Shown: positions 7,097-15,881, counted from the first letter of the stretch. The stretch is 17,511 nucleotides of DNA from Butyrivibrio sp. (GCA_024690635.1 JAILOW010000090.1:1-17511), one strand, 5' to 3'. Program-made: numbers and translations. Notes: generated by a model from the letters alone, not told the origin.

Positions 7097-9604
7097 TTAA
7101 TCTATTATTATGTTTTCTCTTTTACCGTCAAGCCTTACCGCAAGAGAATCGTATGTCCTTCGGTCCTCTTCGCTTCTGTAAATAACGCCTCCGATGACGA
7201 AAACGCAGTTGGCATACAGGCATTCTGTTATGGTGGCACGGGCTCTGTCGCCCTTTCCTATCTCGGTTTCAAGCAGCTCTTTTTCATGGTTAAGCTCCTT
7301 GATCCTTATCTCTTTACTGCTGACAGCGGCGTTTATCTTTACCTTCCACTGCATCATCTGTCTGTTACCGGCGCCCATTTCCATAAGTCTTTCTTTTTCT
7401 TTGGAAAGAACTGCAAGCTGCTCTTCTTCGGTGACAATGTTCTTTTTGATGGTGTTGTACTTATTAAGGATATTGGAGTTAACTCCAAGGTTTATTATGG
7501 TTCTTGCGCCTGTCTTGTTTCCAAGGGAAGCCACTTCCAGTCCGTAAAGACTGTTAACGGTTCCACCGTACAAAGTTCCCACTCTTCCAAGAGTCTTTAC
7601 AAGTCCCTTGGAATTGACAGTACAGTTGATAAAGTAATTGGCGGAAATGTTTATGCCGCTGACACTTGCTCCCTCAAAATACTTGGCGGAAACATCACCG
7701 TTAGCGATAATACTGCCTCTGATAGGACAGGTAACTCCGCCCTTAATCACAACATTTCCTCCGCAGATGATCTCGGAGCTTTCCATATGGCCTTCGATGA
7801 CCACATCGCCCGTAGCTTCTATCTGGCTTCCGGAGTTCACATTACCTGTGATATATACTGTTCCGTCGTATTTGATCCTCTTGTCGGTTATCTTAACTTC
7901 AGGCATTACCAAAAGCTTCTGGATCATGATCTGTCCATCCTTCATACTTATGGCACCCGAATAAGTGGCAACATAGGTCACTCTGTCGTTAAGGATCATA
8001 AAACCGGTACCTTTAACGATGGGAATCTCCTTGCCGTTATGCGCCTGAAGGTAATTTCCGTGAACGTCAAATCCGGCTTTTCCTTTGGTGGCTCTGTGAT
8101 AAAATGCAACCTTATCCCCGACCTTTACCTGCTGAAGCGAAAGTGCATTTGAAAGGTCGGCATTTCCGTCCCTCATTATCTCAAGTTCTTCTTTGGGATT
8201 GGTATCAAAAAAGAATTCATAATATCCGTCCTCGCCGTCAACAGGCTCAACTCCGTGAGCCACAAGATAGGTCTTGGAAGGATCTTTTTCCTCCAGAATC
8301 TCTTTTATGGCATCATCCTTGATACCCTGAACGATCTTGGACATCTGAAGGAACTTCCTGATAAACTCCTCATCGATCTCTTCCATCCCTTTTTCGGGAA
8401 GAGACATATAACAGATCATTCCCTCTTCCTGCACGGAAAGATATCTGTCCCTGTTTATAAGCATGGCGTTAAGGACAACATTACCCTTAGGAATGGACAT
8501 GCCGCTGGTTGAGCCGTCAGCTCTTTTGGTGGCTTCTTCAAGGTAATATTCTCCCGTGATGAGCTTTTCTCTGATGCGCCGCATATCTCTTGCGGTGTAC
8601 ATCATTGATGCATACTTGGAAATATCAAGAGCTTCCTCAATACCAAGCCTTATCTCTCTCATCTGATCAGCCTGATAAAGAGGCTTCTTATAGGGCGTTA
8701 CATCTATCTGATGTTCAAGTCCAAGACGGAGCTCTCTCATCTGTTGCCAGCCAAAGGCTGCGTTTGCATACTGGGTTACGTCAACACCTGACTCAAGACC
8801 CAGACGCACCTCTTTAATGGCATCGCCGCGCATCTCTTCCGATGCGTATTTGTTGATGGGGAGTTTTTCCTTAAGAGCGATCCTTACTTCCTCAAGCTGC
8901 TCATCATCAAACCTCTTGGCAAGATATTTGGAAATATCAACACCGTCATTATGAGCCTTATGAATCTGCATAAGGATGTTGGCGTTGTATCTGTTTATCT
9001 GTTCATCCGTAAAAACAAGACCGTCCTCGGCGGCTTCCCTGATGGCCCTCATTTTCAGATAGGGCATGGAAACCTTGGCGAAAGAAGAAATATCGATATT
9101 AGCCATGAGACCTTTTCTGATCTCACGCATCTGAAGAGAGTCAAATTCGGGATCGGAATAAAATACCACAGGAACATCTATTTCCTTGGTCATTCCAAGC
9201 CTGATCTGCCTCATCTGATCGGCAAAGAAATCTTTTTTGGCATATACAGAAACATCAAGCCCCGCAGCCAGTCCCTTACGGATCTCCGTAAGCTGCATGA
9301 CATCAAAGCCCTCTTTCCTGTAGCTGCTCATGTCGATATTCTGGAACATCTCAAGTCTGAGCTCTTCCATCTCGATCCAGGACAGCTTGGGGTCCATGTA
9401 CTTTGATACATCCACCTGATCAACTATGCCGCGTCTTATCTGCGTAAGCTGAAGCGCATTAAACTTAAGAGACTTCAGTTTATCAACGTCCGCCCCAACT
9501 TCCTTGCACAGCTTAAGCTCCTGTTCCAGAGAGTTTTCTCCGAAAGAATCAAGACTTGAGTAGCTGGGTTTTTCAGTTTCAATTTCTGTATACTCTATCG
9601 CCAT
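7097..9604 (-). CDS. FapA/DUF342 family protein with an N-terminal array of ~26-residue helical repeats
   Basis: The 835-residue protein has three parts. Residues about 44-357 hold about twelve degenerate repeats of the form QMREIRLGLExxxDVSxYAxxxF. Residues about 370-715 resemble the FapA/DUF342 family, ending in a glycine-rich beta-helix (VYITGNVNSGSQIEATGDV, then EIICGGNVVIKGGV). Residues about 715-785 are a charged coiled coil, followed by a C-terminal beta segment typical of DUF342 proteins. There is no signal peptide or membrane helix, so it is probably cytosolic. FapA was named for flagellar assembly in Vibrio, but no flagellar gene is nearby, and the fusion to these repeats suggests a scaffold or polar-localisation role instead; that is inference. 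The start is the ATG at 9604, with AGAGG upstream; a GTG eight codons earlier is less likely. It stands as its own transcription unit. Confidence 0.75.
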   Translation of the reverse strand: MAIEYTEIETEKPSYSSLDSFGENSLEQELKLCKEVGADVDKLKSLKFNALQLTQIRRGIVDQVDVSKYMDPKLSWIEMEELRLEMFQNIDMSSYRKEGFDVMQLTEIRKGLAAGLDVSVYAKKDFFADQMRQIRLGMTKEIDVPVVFYSDPEFDSLQMREIRKGLMANIDISSFAKVSMPYLKMRAIREAAEDGLVFTDEQINRYNANILMQIHKAHNDGVDISKYLAKRFDDEQLEEVRIALKEKLPINKYASEEMRGDAIKEVRLGLESGVDVTQYANAAFGWQQMRELRLGLEHQIDVTPYKKPLYQADQMREIRLGIEEALDISKYASMMYTARDMRRIREKLITGEYYLEEATKRADGSTSGMSIPKGNVVLNAMLINRDRYLSVQEEGMICYMSLPEKGMEEIDEEFIRKFLQMSKIVQGIKDDAIKEILEEKDPSKTYLVAHGVEPVDGEDGYYEFFFDTNPKEELEIMRDGNADLSNALSLQQVKVGDKVAFYHRATKGKAGFDVHGNYLQAHNGKEIPIVKGTGFMILNDRVTYVATYSGAISMKDGQIMIQKLLVMPEVKITDKRIKYDGTVYITGNVNSGSQIEATGDVVIEGHMESSEIICGGNVVIKGGVTCPIRGSIIANGDVSAKYFEGASVSGINISANYFINCTVNSKGLVKTLGRVGTLYGGTVNSLYGLEVASLGNKTGARTIINLGVNSNILNKYNTIKKNIVTEEEQLAVLSKEKERLMEMGAGNRQMMQWKVKINAAVSSKEIRIKELNHEKELLETEIGKGDRARATITECLYANCVFVIGGVIYRSEEDRRTYDSLAVRLDGKRENIIID
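8534..9475 (-). repeat. Coding tandem repeat, about twelve units of ~26 codons
   Basis: The DNA encodes degenerate units read as L/M-x-x-IR-x-G/A-L-x-x-x-x-D-V/I-S-x-Y-A-x-x-x-F. Clear units include QLTEIRKGLAAGLDVSVYA, QMREIRKGLMANIDISSFA, QMRELRLGLEHQIDVTPYK and QMREIRLGIEEALDISKYA. The unit after PYLKMRAIRE is irregular and longer, and the last (DMRRIREKLITGEYYLEE) breaks off before the FapA-like part. Similar repeats occur in many Lachnospiraceae proteins, including proteins of conjugative elements (recalled, not searched). Divergence among units indicates an old array rather than recent slippage. Confidence 0.8.
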
Positions 9605-9640
9605 ACAAACCTCTGCTGAAAAAAACACATAGTATTAATA

Positions 9641-9659
9641 TCATTATAAAGCATAATGA
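9641..9659 (-). promoter_or_regulatory. Candidate -10 element within a 7-bp inverted repeat, upstream of the FapA-like gene
   Basis: The minus strand carries a perfect TATAAT at 9643-9648, 39 bases before the start codon. It lies inside an inverted repeat, TCATTAT-GCTTT-ATAATGA, so a repressor bound there would cover the -10. The best -35-like hexamer (TTAACA, 19 bases upstream) is poorly spaced. No terminator was found between the preceding gene's stop and this site. Confidence 0.4.
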
Positions 9660-9684
9660 CGTTTTTTTGTTAATTTATGTTCTT

Positions 9685-12600
9685 TTAATAATTATATGAA
9701 AGTCCGCTTCCTCTCTCATACAGAATATCTTTTGTAAAGGAATTGTTCTCGTCAACAGAAGGTACATTGACGGGAAGTCTGCCCGCAGGCTTATTTCCGC
9801 CAAAGATCGTATAGATAGCAGCAGGAATGTTGCTTCCGTATTCCTGAATATCCTCGCCTTCCGGCATTGCATTCATCCCTCTATGATTGTAGCAGGCAAT
9901 TATGGCATTCGCATCATAAAGCGCCGTGTCATAGGGTAGCTGGCAGCTAAGGAGAACTGTTCCGATTCCCTTACTTTTTGCTTCTTCCAAAACAGCCTTT
10001 ACAAACTCCATTCTCTTTCCGGTTTTTGAATTTGGATCAAGGTCGCTTTTTCCCGAAAGTCTGCTGATAACTATAACCTTGGAATAGCCTGATAAAAGAC
10101 TTTTTGCGGCAGAAGGATTTTTATCTTCATAGCAAATGGTATCGCCCTGCGTCACACCGATCAGTTTCCCGGCATAATCAAAGGAATTCACCTGATCCTT
10201 TGAAGGGCACAGACACAGTACCTTCTCATCTTTTGAAAGGGGAAGTATATCATTATCGTTCTTTAAAAGAGTCACTGCCTTTTTTGCTATTTCCCATTCG
10301 GTGTCATGGTTTTTCTTACTTCCAACGTTATAGCTCTCTGAAACAGGCTTTGGATCAGATGAAATGTCGTATTTTAGTTTTAAAGTCAGTATCCTCGTAA
10401 CAGATTCATCTATTGTCTTTTCGTCTATTTCGCCGCTTCTTACCATATCAGCTATCATATCGATATAATCTTTTGCAGCCTTACAGCCTGAAGCAGAATC
10501 AATATTTACAGGAATAAGGAGCATATCCGCTCCTGCGTTTATTGCCATTTTTGCAAGATCTTTTTTATCAAAATGGTCGGCAACAGCCCCCATATCAAGG
10601 GCGTCCGTTACAATTATCCCCTTATAGCCGTATTCATTTCTCAAAATATCAGTAAGGATGGTCCTTGATACCGTTGCAGGCAGATTTATTTCCTTGCCTG
10701 TTTTCCTTGATATATATGTTCCTGTCTCAACAGCCGGGAACTGAATGTGTGCCGTCATGACCATATCGGTATTTTCAAGGCTGGATACAAAAGGATACAG
10801 CTCTCTTTTTTCCAGATCCTCTTTGGCACTGTTTACGCAGGGAAGACCTGTATGGGAGTCCGTCTGCGTATCGCCGTGTCCCGGGAAGTGCTTGACAGAT
10901 GCAAGTATTTTTTCAGAATGAAGCCCTTCAATATAGGCATTTCCGTATTCCGAAACAAGCTTTGGATCATCGGAAAAAGACCTGATGCCGATAATGGGAT
11001 TGTCGGGATTGGAATTAACATCCATATCGGGCGCAAAGTCCAGATTAAAGCCAAGCTGCGACAGTTCGCTTCCTATTACCTTTGCAGATTCAAAGGCATT
11101 GGCCTTATCTCCCGTAGCGCAAAGAGCCATATTCCCGGGCATCTGGGTTCCCATGTTAAGCCTTGTTATGGCGCCGCCCTCCTGATCTATGGCAGTAAAA
11201 AGGCCTATGCCCGCTCCGCCCTTTTGATTTGCTTTTTGCAGATCGTATATAAGCTCTGCGATCTGTTTTTCAGATTCAATATTACCCGCAAAGAATATAA
11301 CACCGCCAAAGCAGCATTCTTCAAAGGTTTTAGCCACAGCATCGTTGATCCTTGTAAATGGAGCATTGTCATAGTTTCTTACGGCAGGGATCATCATCTG
11401 GGCGATCTTTTTTTCAAGAGTCATCTCTTTTATCATGCTCTCTGCTTTACTTCTTTCATTATTTACGGCTTCTGCTTTTTCACTGTTTCCAAAGTCGTCA
11501 TACAAAAGATATTTCTCTCTTATATCTAAAAAATCCTTTATATCGCTTTCATAGCTCTTTCTGATGGAAGAAACGCTTTCTCCGCTTTCTACCATCTTTC
11601 TGATTTTGTCTGTTCCAAACAATAGGTCTATATAAAATCTCCCCTTTTTATCGGCTTTTCCGAAAAACTCCTTTTCCAACCCAAGACTTTTTGCGTTATT
11701 ATAGGCATCTATAAGATAGCTGTAGTCGATATATCCTTTTCTAAGCTCCTCAAGACTCTTTTCGCCCGGGCACTGTCCGTAACACGTTTTTCCGTCAAAA
11801 GGCGGGTTTGAAGCTCCGTCATTAGGCGAGGGAGTAAACTCTTTATCATATTCTTTTACATCCTTAAAATACGGACTTCCGAAGATCTCAAAGGGCTTGT
11901 CGGTTCCTCGTCCAACGGAAACTATGGTGTTTTCAAAGGCGCAAAGAGATGGATAAAGATATATGCTCTCCATGGACCGAAGATTAGGCGAAGGAGGTGT
12001 ATTTATTTCCGCAAAAGAGCTGTGATCATAGTTCTCACAGGCTATCACCGTAAGGTCACAGGAGTCCCTGCCTGTATCAAGGCATCCTTCACCATTCATA
12101 AACTTCGAAAGCTCCCCGATGGTCATACCATGAACCACGGGAATCGGTATCTGTCCAACATCAGAGGTAAAGCCCTCTTCAAGAATAGGTCCGTCAACGT
12201 AGAATCCGTTTGGATCCGGCCTGTCAAGAACAATGACCTTCTTGCCTTCCTTTGCGCAGGCTTCCATCAGATGAGAAAGAGTTATGTAATAGGTAAAGAA
12301 TCTGGCTCCAACGTCCTGAATATCAGCAACAAGTATGTCAAAGCTATCCATATCCTCTTCTGAAGGCTGTATTTTTGCGCCTTCCCTGTATACGGATGAA
12401 ACCTTTACTCCGCTCTTTCTATCCACCTGTTCATTATCGCCCTTCCCTGCATCAAGCTCACCTCTAAAGCCGTGCTCCGGAGAAAAAATCAAAGAAACAT
12501 TGATTCCCTCAGCCATAAGAGCATCAAGAATATGCTCACCGTCCTTTTTTCCGCCAAGCACTGCGCTTTGATTTGTAAAGAGCGCTATTTTCTTTCCCTG

Positions 12601-12873
12601 CAAAAGAGGAAGATATTCATCAAATCTTTCATCTCCGTAGATAATGTCCTTTGGAGCAGTTTCCTTTTCGCCGTTTTCATCCAAGGAATTTTTATCCTGC
12701 ACATCAGCATTAACTTTATCTTCCGATGCGTCAAGGTGAGCCTCTTCAAATATGCCGTTTTCCGTAGTCTCAGAAATATTTTTATTATCACCTTTACATG
12801 CTGTAAGAGACGTAATAACAAATGTCATAAGCATGATAAAGGATATGGTTCTTTTAACACAGTTTCTTTTCAT
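9685..12873 (-). CDS. Lipoprotein fusion: NamZ-type exo-N-acetylmuramidase (DUF1343/GH171) + NagZ-type GH3 beta-N-acetylglucosaminidase
   Basis: The 1062-residue protein starts with a basic, hydrophobic signal peptide ending in the lipobox LTAC, so Cys26 should be lipidated and the enzyme anchored outside the membrane. After an acidic linker (about 27-75), residues about 80-455 match DUF1343: SPEHGFRG (131-138), ADIQDVGARFFTY (183-195), DRPDPNG (217-223), TPPSPNL (292-298). NamZ of Bacillus removes terminal MurNAc from the non-reducing end. Residues about 478-840 are a GH3 catalytic domain with KHFPGHGDTQTDSH (661-674; Asp672 and His674 form the acid/base dyad) and the nucleophile Asp757 in VTDALDM. 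A GH3 C-terminal domain follows (about 863-1062). NagZ removes terminal GlcNAc, so the two active sites could alternate along a glycan strand. In Bacillus these are separate neighbouring genes. The start was chosen for GAGG six bases before the ATG; the ORF extends further but without a signal. Confidence 0.9.
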   Translation of the reverse strand: MKRNCVKRTISFIMLMTFVITSLTACKGDNKNISETTENGIFEEAHLDASEDKVNADVQDKNSLDENGEKETAPKDIIYGDERFDEYLPLLQGKKIALFTNQSAVLGGKKDGEHILDALMAEGINVSLIFSPEHGFRGELDAGKGDNEQVDRKSGVKVSSVYREGAKIQPSEEDMDSFDILVADIQDVGARFFTYYITLSHLMEACAKEGKKVIVLDRPDPNGFYVDGPILEEGFTSDVGQIPIPVVHGMTIGELSKFMNGEGCLDTGRDSCDLTVIACENYDHSSFAEINTPPSPNLRSMESIYLYPSLCAFENTIVSVGRGTDKPFEIFGSPYFKDVKEYDKEFTPSPNDGASNPPFDGKTCYGQCPGEKSLEELRKGYIDYSYLIDAYNNAKSLGLEKEFFGKADKKGRFYIDLLFGTDKIRKMVESGESVSSIRKSYESDIKDFLDIREKYLLYDDFGNSEKAEAVNNERSKAESMIKEMTLEKKIAQMMIPAVRNYDNAPFTRINDAVAKTFEECCFGGVIFFAGNIESEKQIAELIYDLQKANQKGGAGIGLFTAIDQEGGAITRLNMGTQMPGNMALCATGDKANAFESAKVIGSELSQLGFNLDFAPDMDVNSNPDNPIIGIRSFSDDPKLVSEYGNAYIEGLHSEKILASVKHFPGHGDTQTDSHTGLPCVNSAKEDLEKRELYPFVSSLENTDMVMTAHIQFPAVETGTYISRKTGKEINLPATVSRTILTDILRNEYGYKGIIVTDALDMGAVADHFDKKDLAKMAINAGADMLLIPVNIDSASGCKAAKDYIDMIADMVRSGEIDEKTIDESVTRILTLKLKYDISSDPKPVSESYNVGSKKNHDTEWEIAKKAVTLLKNDNDILPLSKDEKVLCLCPSKDQVNSFDYAGKLIGVTQGDTICYEDKNPSAAKSLLSGYSKVIVISRLSGKSDLDPNSKTGKRMEFVKAVLEEAKSKGIGTVLLSCQLPYDTALYDANAIIACYNHRGMNAMPEGEDIQEYGSNIPAAIYTIFGGNKPAGRLPVNVPSVDENNSFTKDILYERGSGLSYNY

Positions 12874-12913
12874 CTCAGTCCTCGTCAAGATCCACTGATA
12901 TTTTTTTAAGTTT

Positions 12914-12922
12914 AGTATACCA
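12914..12922 (-). promoter_or_regulatory. Extended -10 promoter for the NamZ-NagZ gene
   Basis: The minus strand reads TGGTATACT, a TGn motif directly followed by TATACT, which gives a leader of about 34 bases before the start codon. No good -35 is found at 17 bases, consistent with an extended -10. A palindrome, TTTTGCAAAA, with GTAC on either side (12944-12963) covers the -35 region and could be an operator. Confidence 0.5.
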
Positions 12923-12943
12923 TTTTTGAGCTTATATACCCTT

Positions 12944-12963
12944 GTACATTTTTGCAAAAGTAC
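12944..12963. promoter_or_regulatory. Imperfect palindrome in the divergent promoter region
   Basis: The plus strand reads GTACATTTTTGCAAAAGTAC, with a perfect 10-bp core TTTTGCAAAA and offset GTAC arms. It lies just upstream of the NamZ-NagZ extended -10 and about 45 bases from the divergent -35. It may be an operator; no regulator can be named. Confidence 0.3.
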
Positions 12964-13006
12964 GTCAACCGTCTGCTTTTATGTTTCATGGATTTTGCAC
13001 AACAAA

Positions 13007-13035
13007 TTGACATATTTTACCCTATCCTTTAGACT
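13007..13035 (+). promoter_or_regulatory. Sigma-70-type promoter for the dehydratase operon
   Basis: A consensus -35, TTGACA (13007-13012), is followed after exactly 17 bases by TAGACT (13030-13035). Transcription would start near 13042 and give a leader of about 40 bases that includes the ribosome binding site. This is the best promoter match in the window. Confidence 0.75.
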
Positions 13036-13081
13036 AATTTTATAAATTATTACTTAATTAATTGTAGGAGAAAAGGAAAAA

Positions 13082-14284
13082 GTGAAGGACTTAAAACACT
13101 TGATTTACTTTGAGAATTTACTTCTCGAAGCAAATAACGAGCTGATCCAAAAAGCACAGGCAGATGGCAAGGTCTGCGTTGCTTATACCTGCGAAAACAC
13201 TCCGGAGCCCCTTCTTAATCTGAAAGGAGCTTTTTCTGCGAGACTTCGCGCCCCCAGAACCGGATCTCTGGATATTTCCACATATTACATGACCAGCTTT
13301 TTGTGCGAATACAGCAGAGCTCTGTTGGAGCGTGCCATTGAGGGCGGCTTTAACTTTGCTGACTGTATCATAACCCCAGACGGTTGTTCCATGATGAACA
13401 GATGTGTCGAAAATATGGAACTGTTAAAGACCATGGGACAAAATAAAGATAAGTTTTTTTGGGAATACATGGAGATTCCCATGAAGGCTGATGACAACGG
13501 TCTTAATCTCTATGTACTCCAGTGCAAAAATCATATTTTAAAGCCCTTAAACGAAAAGTACGGAATAGATATCTCCGATGAAGCAATCCGCGCTTCTGTT
13601 GCCGAACACAACAAGCTCTGCGAGATAATGCGCGCCATAGGTGATTTCAGAAAGAGCGACAGGCCCGTTATCACAGGCTATGAATACGCAGTTCTTACTC
13701 TTTCTACATATGTGGCACCTCACTATCTTATCATGGACAAGCTTCAGGAAACTCTTGAAGAGTTAAAGACCCGTGAGCCTGATGATAACAGCAGATTCAG
13801 AGCAAGAGTACTTGTGGTCGGATCCGAAGTTGACGACACAGATTTCGTCAAGCTTATCGAGGATTCAGGCGCCTATGTATGCGCTGACCGCTACTGCTAC
13901 GGCTCACTTCCCGGCAGAGATCCCATTATATTAAAGGATGATGAGTATGCTCTTACACAGATCTGCCGCGCCTATATGCAAAGAGGTGAATGTCCAAGAT
14001 ACATGAACACCCAGAAAATGGACTACAGAAGGGTTTATGTGGACAAGCTTGCGAAAGAATACAAAGCTGACGGTATCATCTACGAACAGATGAAGTTCTG
14101 CGATCCCTGGGCCTACGAAAAGATGATGGGTTCTCAGATACTTCGAAACGACTACGGCTACCCTGTCCTTGCTGTTGACAGGCCCTACTCCATCGGTGCC
14201 TCAGGCCAGATGCAGACCCGTGTTCAGGCCTTTGTCGAAAGCATCGAGATAAAGAAAATACAGAGAGGTGAAGCAAATGGCTAA
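13082..14284 (+). CDS. 2-hydroxyacyl-CoA dehydratase family subunit (HgdB/FldC/BcrB-like, PF06050)
   Basis: The 400-residue protein has the features of the Fe-S D-component of 2-hydroxyacyl-CoA dehydratases and benzoyl-CoA reductases. These are: YTCENTPEPLL (35-45, candidate cluster ligand Cys37), TPDGCSMM (98-105, Cys102), a Rossmann-like RVLVVGSEVDDTDFVKLIEDSGA (only its ends are diagnostic), ECPRY (303-307), EQMKFCDPWAYE (335-346, Cys340), and the family ending GQMQTRVQAFVES. The usual GCP after the second beta strand is GSE here. The family performs radical dehydration of hydroxyacyl-CoA or ring reduction and normally needs an ATP-driven activator. No activator lies in the window. The start is GTG, with AGGAG and AAAAGG just upstream. 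The next gene overlaps by eight bases, so the two products probably form a heterodimer. The substrate is unknown. Confidence 0.85.
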   Translation: MKDLKHLIYFENLLLEANNELIQKAQADGKVCVAYTCENTPEPLLNLKGAFSARLRAPRTGSLDISTYYMTSFLCEYSRALLERAIEGGFNFADCIITPDGCSMMNRCVENMELLKTMGQNKDKFFWEYMEIPMKADDNGLNLYVLQCKNHILKPLNEKYGIDISDEAIRASVAEHNKLCEIMRAIGDFRKSDRPVITGYEYAVLTLSTYVAPHYLIMDKLQETLEELKTREPDDNSRFRARVLVVGSEVDDTDFVKLIEDSGAYVCADRYCYGSLPGRDPIILKDDEYALTQICRAYMQRGECPRYMNTQKMDYRRVYVDKLAKEYKADGIIYEQMKFCDPWAYEKMMGSQILRNDYGYPVLAVDRPYSIGASGQMQTRVQAFVESIEIKKIQRGEANG

Positions 14285-15842
14285 GCAGGTTGGAGCCGAC
14301 AGGTTCGGCGATTTTTATAAAGAGGGTTCACGCGTCAGAAAAAGACGTGAATGGCGTGGATTTAAGGATACAATGTACGATTATTCCAGATGGCTTTGGA
14401 TCATGATGACCCTCGGCAAATTCGTAATGAAGCCCAGAAATGTAAAGGCCATGTTCCGCTACCGCTGGATGGCCAACTATCTGGCCGTACCCATGATGGT
14501 CGACAGGCACACTCAGGGTCTTAGAGGTGAATACCTTCGTATCTGCCATCTTGAGCAGGATCTTGTAATAAAGGACGTTGCTAATCTACTCGATTCACTC
14601 TTTAGAGGCGATCGCAGAATAGGCAATGACAAAAAGTTCTCCGATCAGGTTGTACTTGTTGATGAGAACGAAATGACAGCAGTAATGATGGGATTTCCTA
14701 ATCTTAAGGTACTTAGCCGCGAAACTCCCTCCACTTACGTATCAGTTCTTTTAAATCAGCACGCAGCCTGCCACTATATCGATGTGGCACAGCAGTTTGG
14801 ACTTGCCGGAGACGTATGTCCCATGCCTGAAGCCGAAGCCGGCGTATCAATTGACGATGATGCTCCTATCCTCGGAGCCTGCGCCATTCAGTGCAACACC
14901 ACCTGCGACGGCTCTCTTCTTGGTAACGGCGTTATTTCCAAGCGTCTTGAGCAGGAAGACGGTATTCCCGTATTTCAGCTTGCCGCTCCACTTCGTCACA
15001 GAGAAGATGACGTTCAGGAATATGCCGCTCAGGAAATCCGAAACGCTATCGCCTTTGTTGAAAAGCACACAGGCCACAAATGGGATTGGAAATTCTATTT
15101 TGAATGTGCAAAGCGTGTAAACTACTTTACAAAATGTCGTCTTGAATGGCTTGAAATGAACCGCACACCCTATCCTCAGGTATTTGGTTCTAACCTTGCT
15201 CTTTATACCGAAACCAACTATATGGCTATCTGCGGAAGGATCCCTGCCTTTGAGACAGCTGACCGCAAGATCACTGCTCTTGCAAGACAGGCCTATGCCA
15301 AGAAAAAGAAAGCCGCAAAGGAATACAGACACCGCGCTATCGTCTGGGGTGTACAGTCCCACTATTACATGGACTTCCTTGTATGGCTTCTTAACTGCTG
15401 GGGAATCGTTCCTCTTACGGATATGCTCTCAATGGTATCGACAAAAGAGCTTGTTACTGAGGATACTCCCGAAAACAGAGAGCAGGCCATCTACGACATG
15501 GCATGGCTTACCGAAAACATGATCATGAGAAACAGAACACACGGCGGATACAAGGTTCTTCTTGATGAGCTTTGGGAGTTCACCGACATGTTCAATGCCG
15601 ACATGGTAATCCTTTGGGAGCACGTGAGCTGTAAGGCCCTTGACGGAATGCACGGTCTCTTTGAAGAACAGGCAAGAGCACACAACATTCCTCTTGTATG
15701 GGTATCCCACGATCTCTTCGATCCCAGGATCATCTCCCGTCAGGGAGTAAGGGATCAGATCAACTCTTTCATGCGTACAGTTATGCAGGAGGAGCCTCTT
15801 GATCCTTCACTGGAAGTCCTTCCGGACGATCAAAGCTGGTGA
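14277..15842 (+). CDS. 2-hydroxyacyl-CoA dehydratase family subunit, long form (HgdA/FldB-like)
   Basis: At 521 residues this is longer than typical HgdB/FldB-type subunits (about 375-480). The extra length is a basic N-terminal region (about 1-120) containing a tryptophan-rich stretch, SRWLWIMMTLGKFVM (37-51). The core carries QCNTTCDGSLLG (205-216, Cys210), like the TTCDG of FldB-type subunits. It also has VWGVQSHYYMDFLVWLLNCWG (ends 357 and 375), ILWEHVSCKALDG (445-457, Cys452), and the closing RQGVRDQINSFMRTVM that replaces the usual GQ-x-RTR-x-x-AFLE. Together with the upstream gene it should make the two-subunit Fe-S component. The start is the ATG at 14277, preceded by AGAGAGG; a GTG three codons earlier overlaps that site. 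The overlap with the upstream stop is ATGGCTAA. The substrate is unknown. The N-terminal extension and the small membrane protein downstream suggest membrane association, which is inference. Confidence 0.85.
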   Translation: MAKQVGADRFGDFYKEGSRVRKRREWRGFKDTMYDYSRWLWIMMTLGKFVMKPRNVKAMFRYRWMANYLAVPMMVDRHTQGLRGEYLRICHLEQDLVIKDVANLLDSLFRGDRRIGNDKKFSDQVVLVDENEMTAVMMGFPNLKVLSRETPSTYVSVLLNQHAACHYIDVAQQFGLAGDVCPMPEAEAGVSIDDDAPILGACAIQCNTTCDGSLLGNGVISKRLEQEDGIPVFQLAAPLRHREDDVQEYAAQEIRNAIAFVEKHTGHKWDWKFYFECAKRVNYFTKCRLEWLEMNRTPYPQVFGSNLALYTETNYMAICGRIPAFETADRKITALARQAYAKKKKAAKEYRHRAIVWGVQSHYYMDFLVWLLNCWGIVPLTDMLSMVSTKELVTEDTPENREQAIYDMAWLTENMIMRNRTHGGYKVLLDELWEFTDMFNADMVILWEHVSCKALDGMHGLFEEQARAHNIPLVWVSHDLFDPRIISRQGVRDQINSFMRTVMQEEPLDPSLEVLPDDQSW

Positions 15843-15881
15843 TCAGATCATTAAAAGAGAAAACAAAAAAGGAGCAAAACA

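Noticed and set aside
7286..8152. A 288-codon plus-strand open frame opposite the FapA-like gene
   Set aside because: It lies wholly antisense to a well-supported gene, matches no recognisable family, has no promoter or operon context, and arises from the codon bias of the real gene.
8534..9475. Repeat array taken as a sign of a mobile or conjugative element
   Set aside because: The repeats resemble those in some conjugative-element proteins, but no relaxase, integrase, type IV secretion or attachment site was seen, and the flanks are housekeeping genes.
9641..9669. Hairpin plus T-run on the plus strand (TCATTAT...ATAATGA then CGTTTTTTT)
   Set aside because: No plus-strand gene ends there, and the stem is short and AT-rich. 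On the minus strand, where the genes read, it overlaps a -10 and has no T-run.
10747..11529. A 260-codon plus-strand open frame opposite the NamZ-NagZ fusion
   Set aside because: Antisense shadow; the minus-strand frame has complete catalytic motifs through the same bases.
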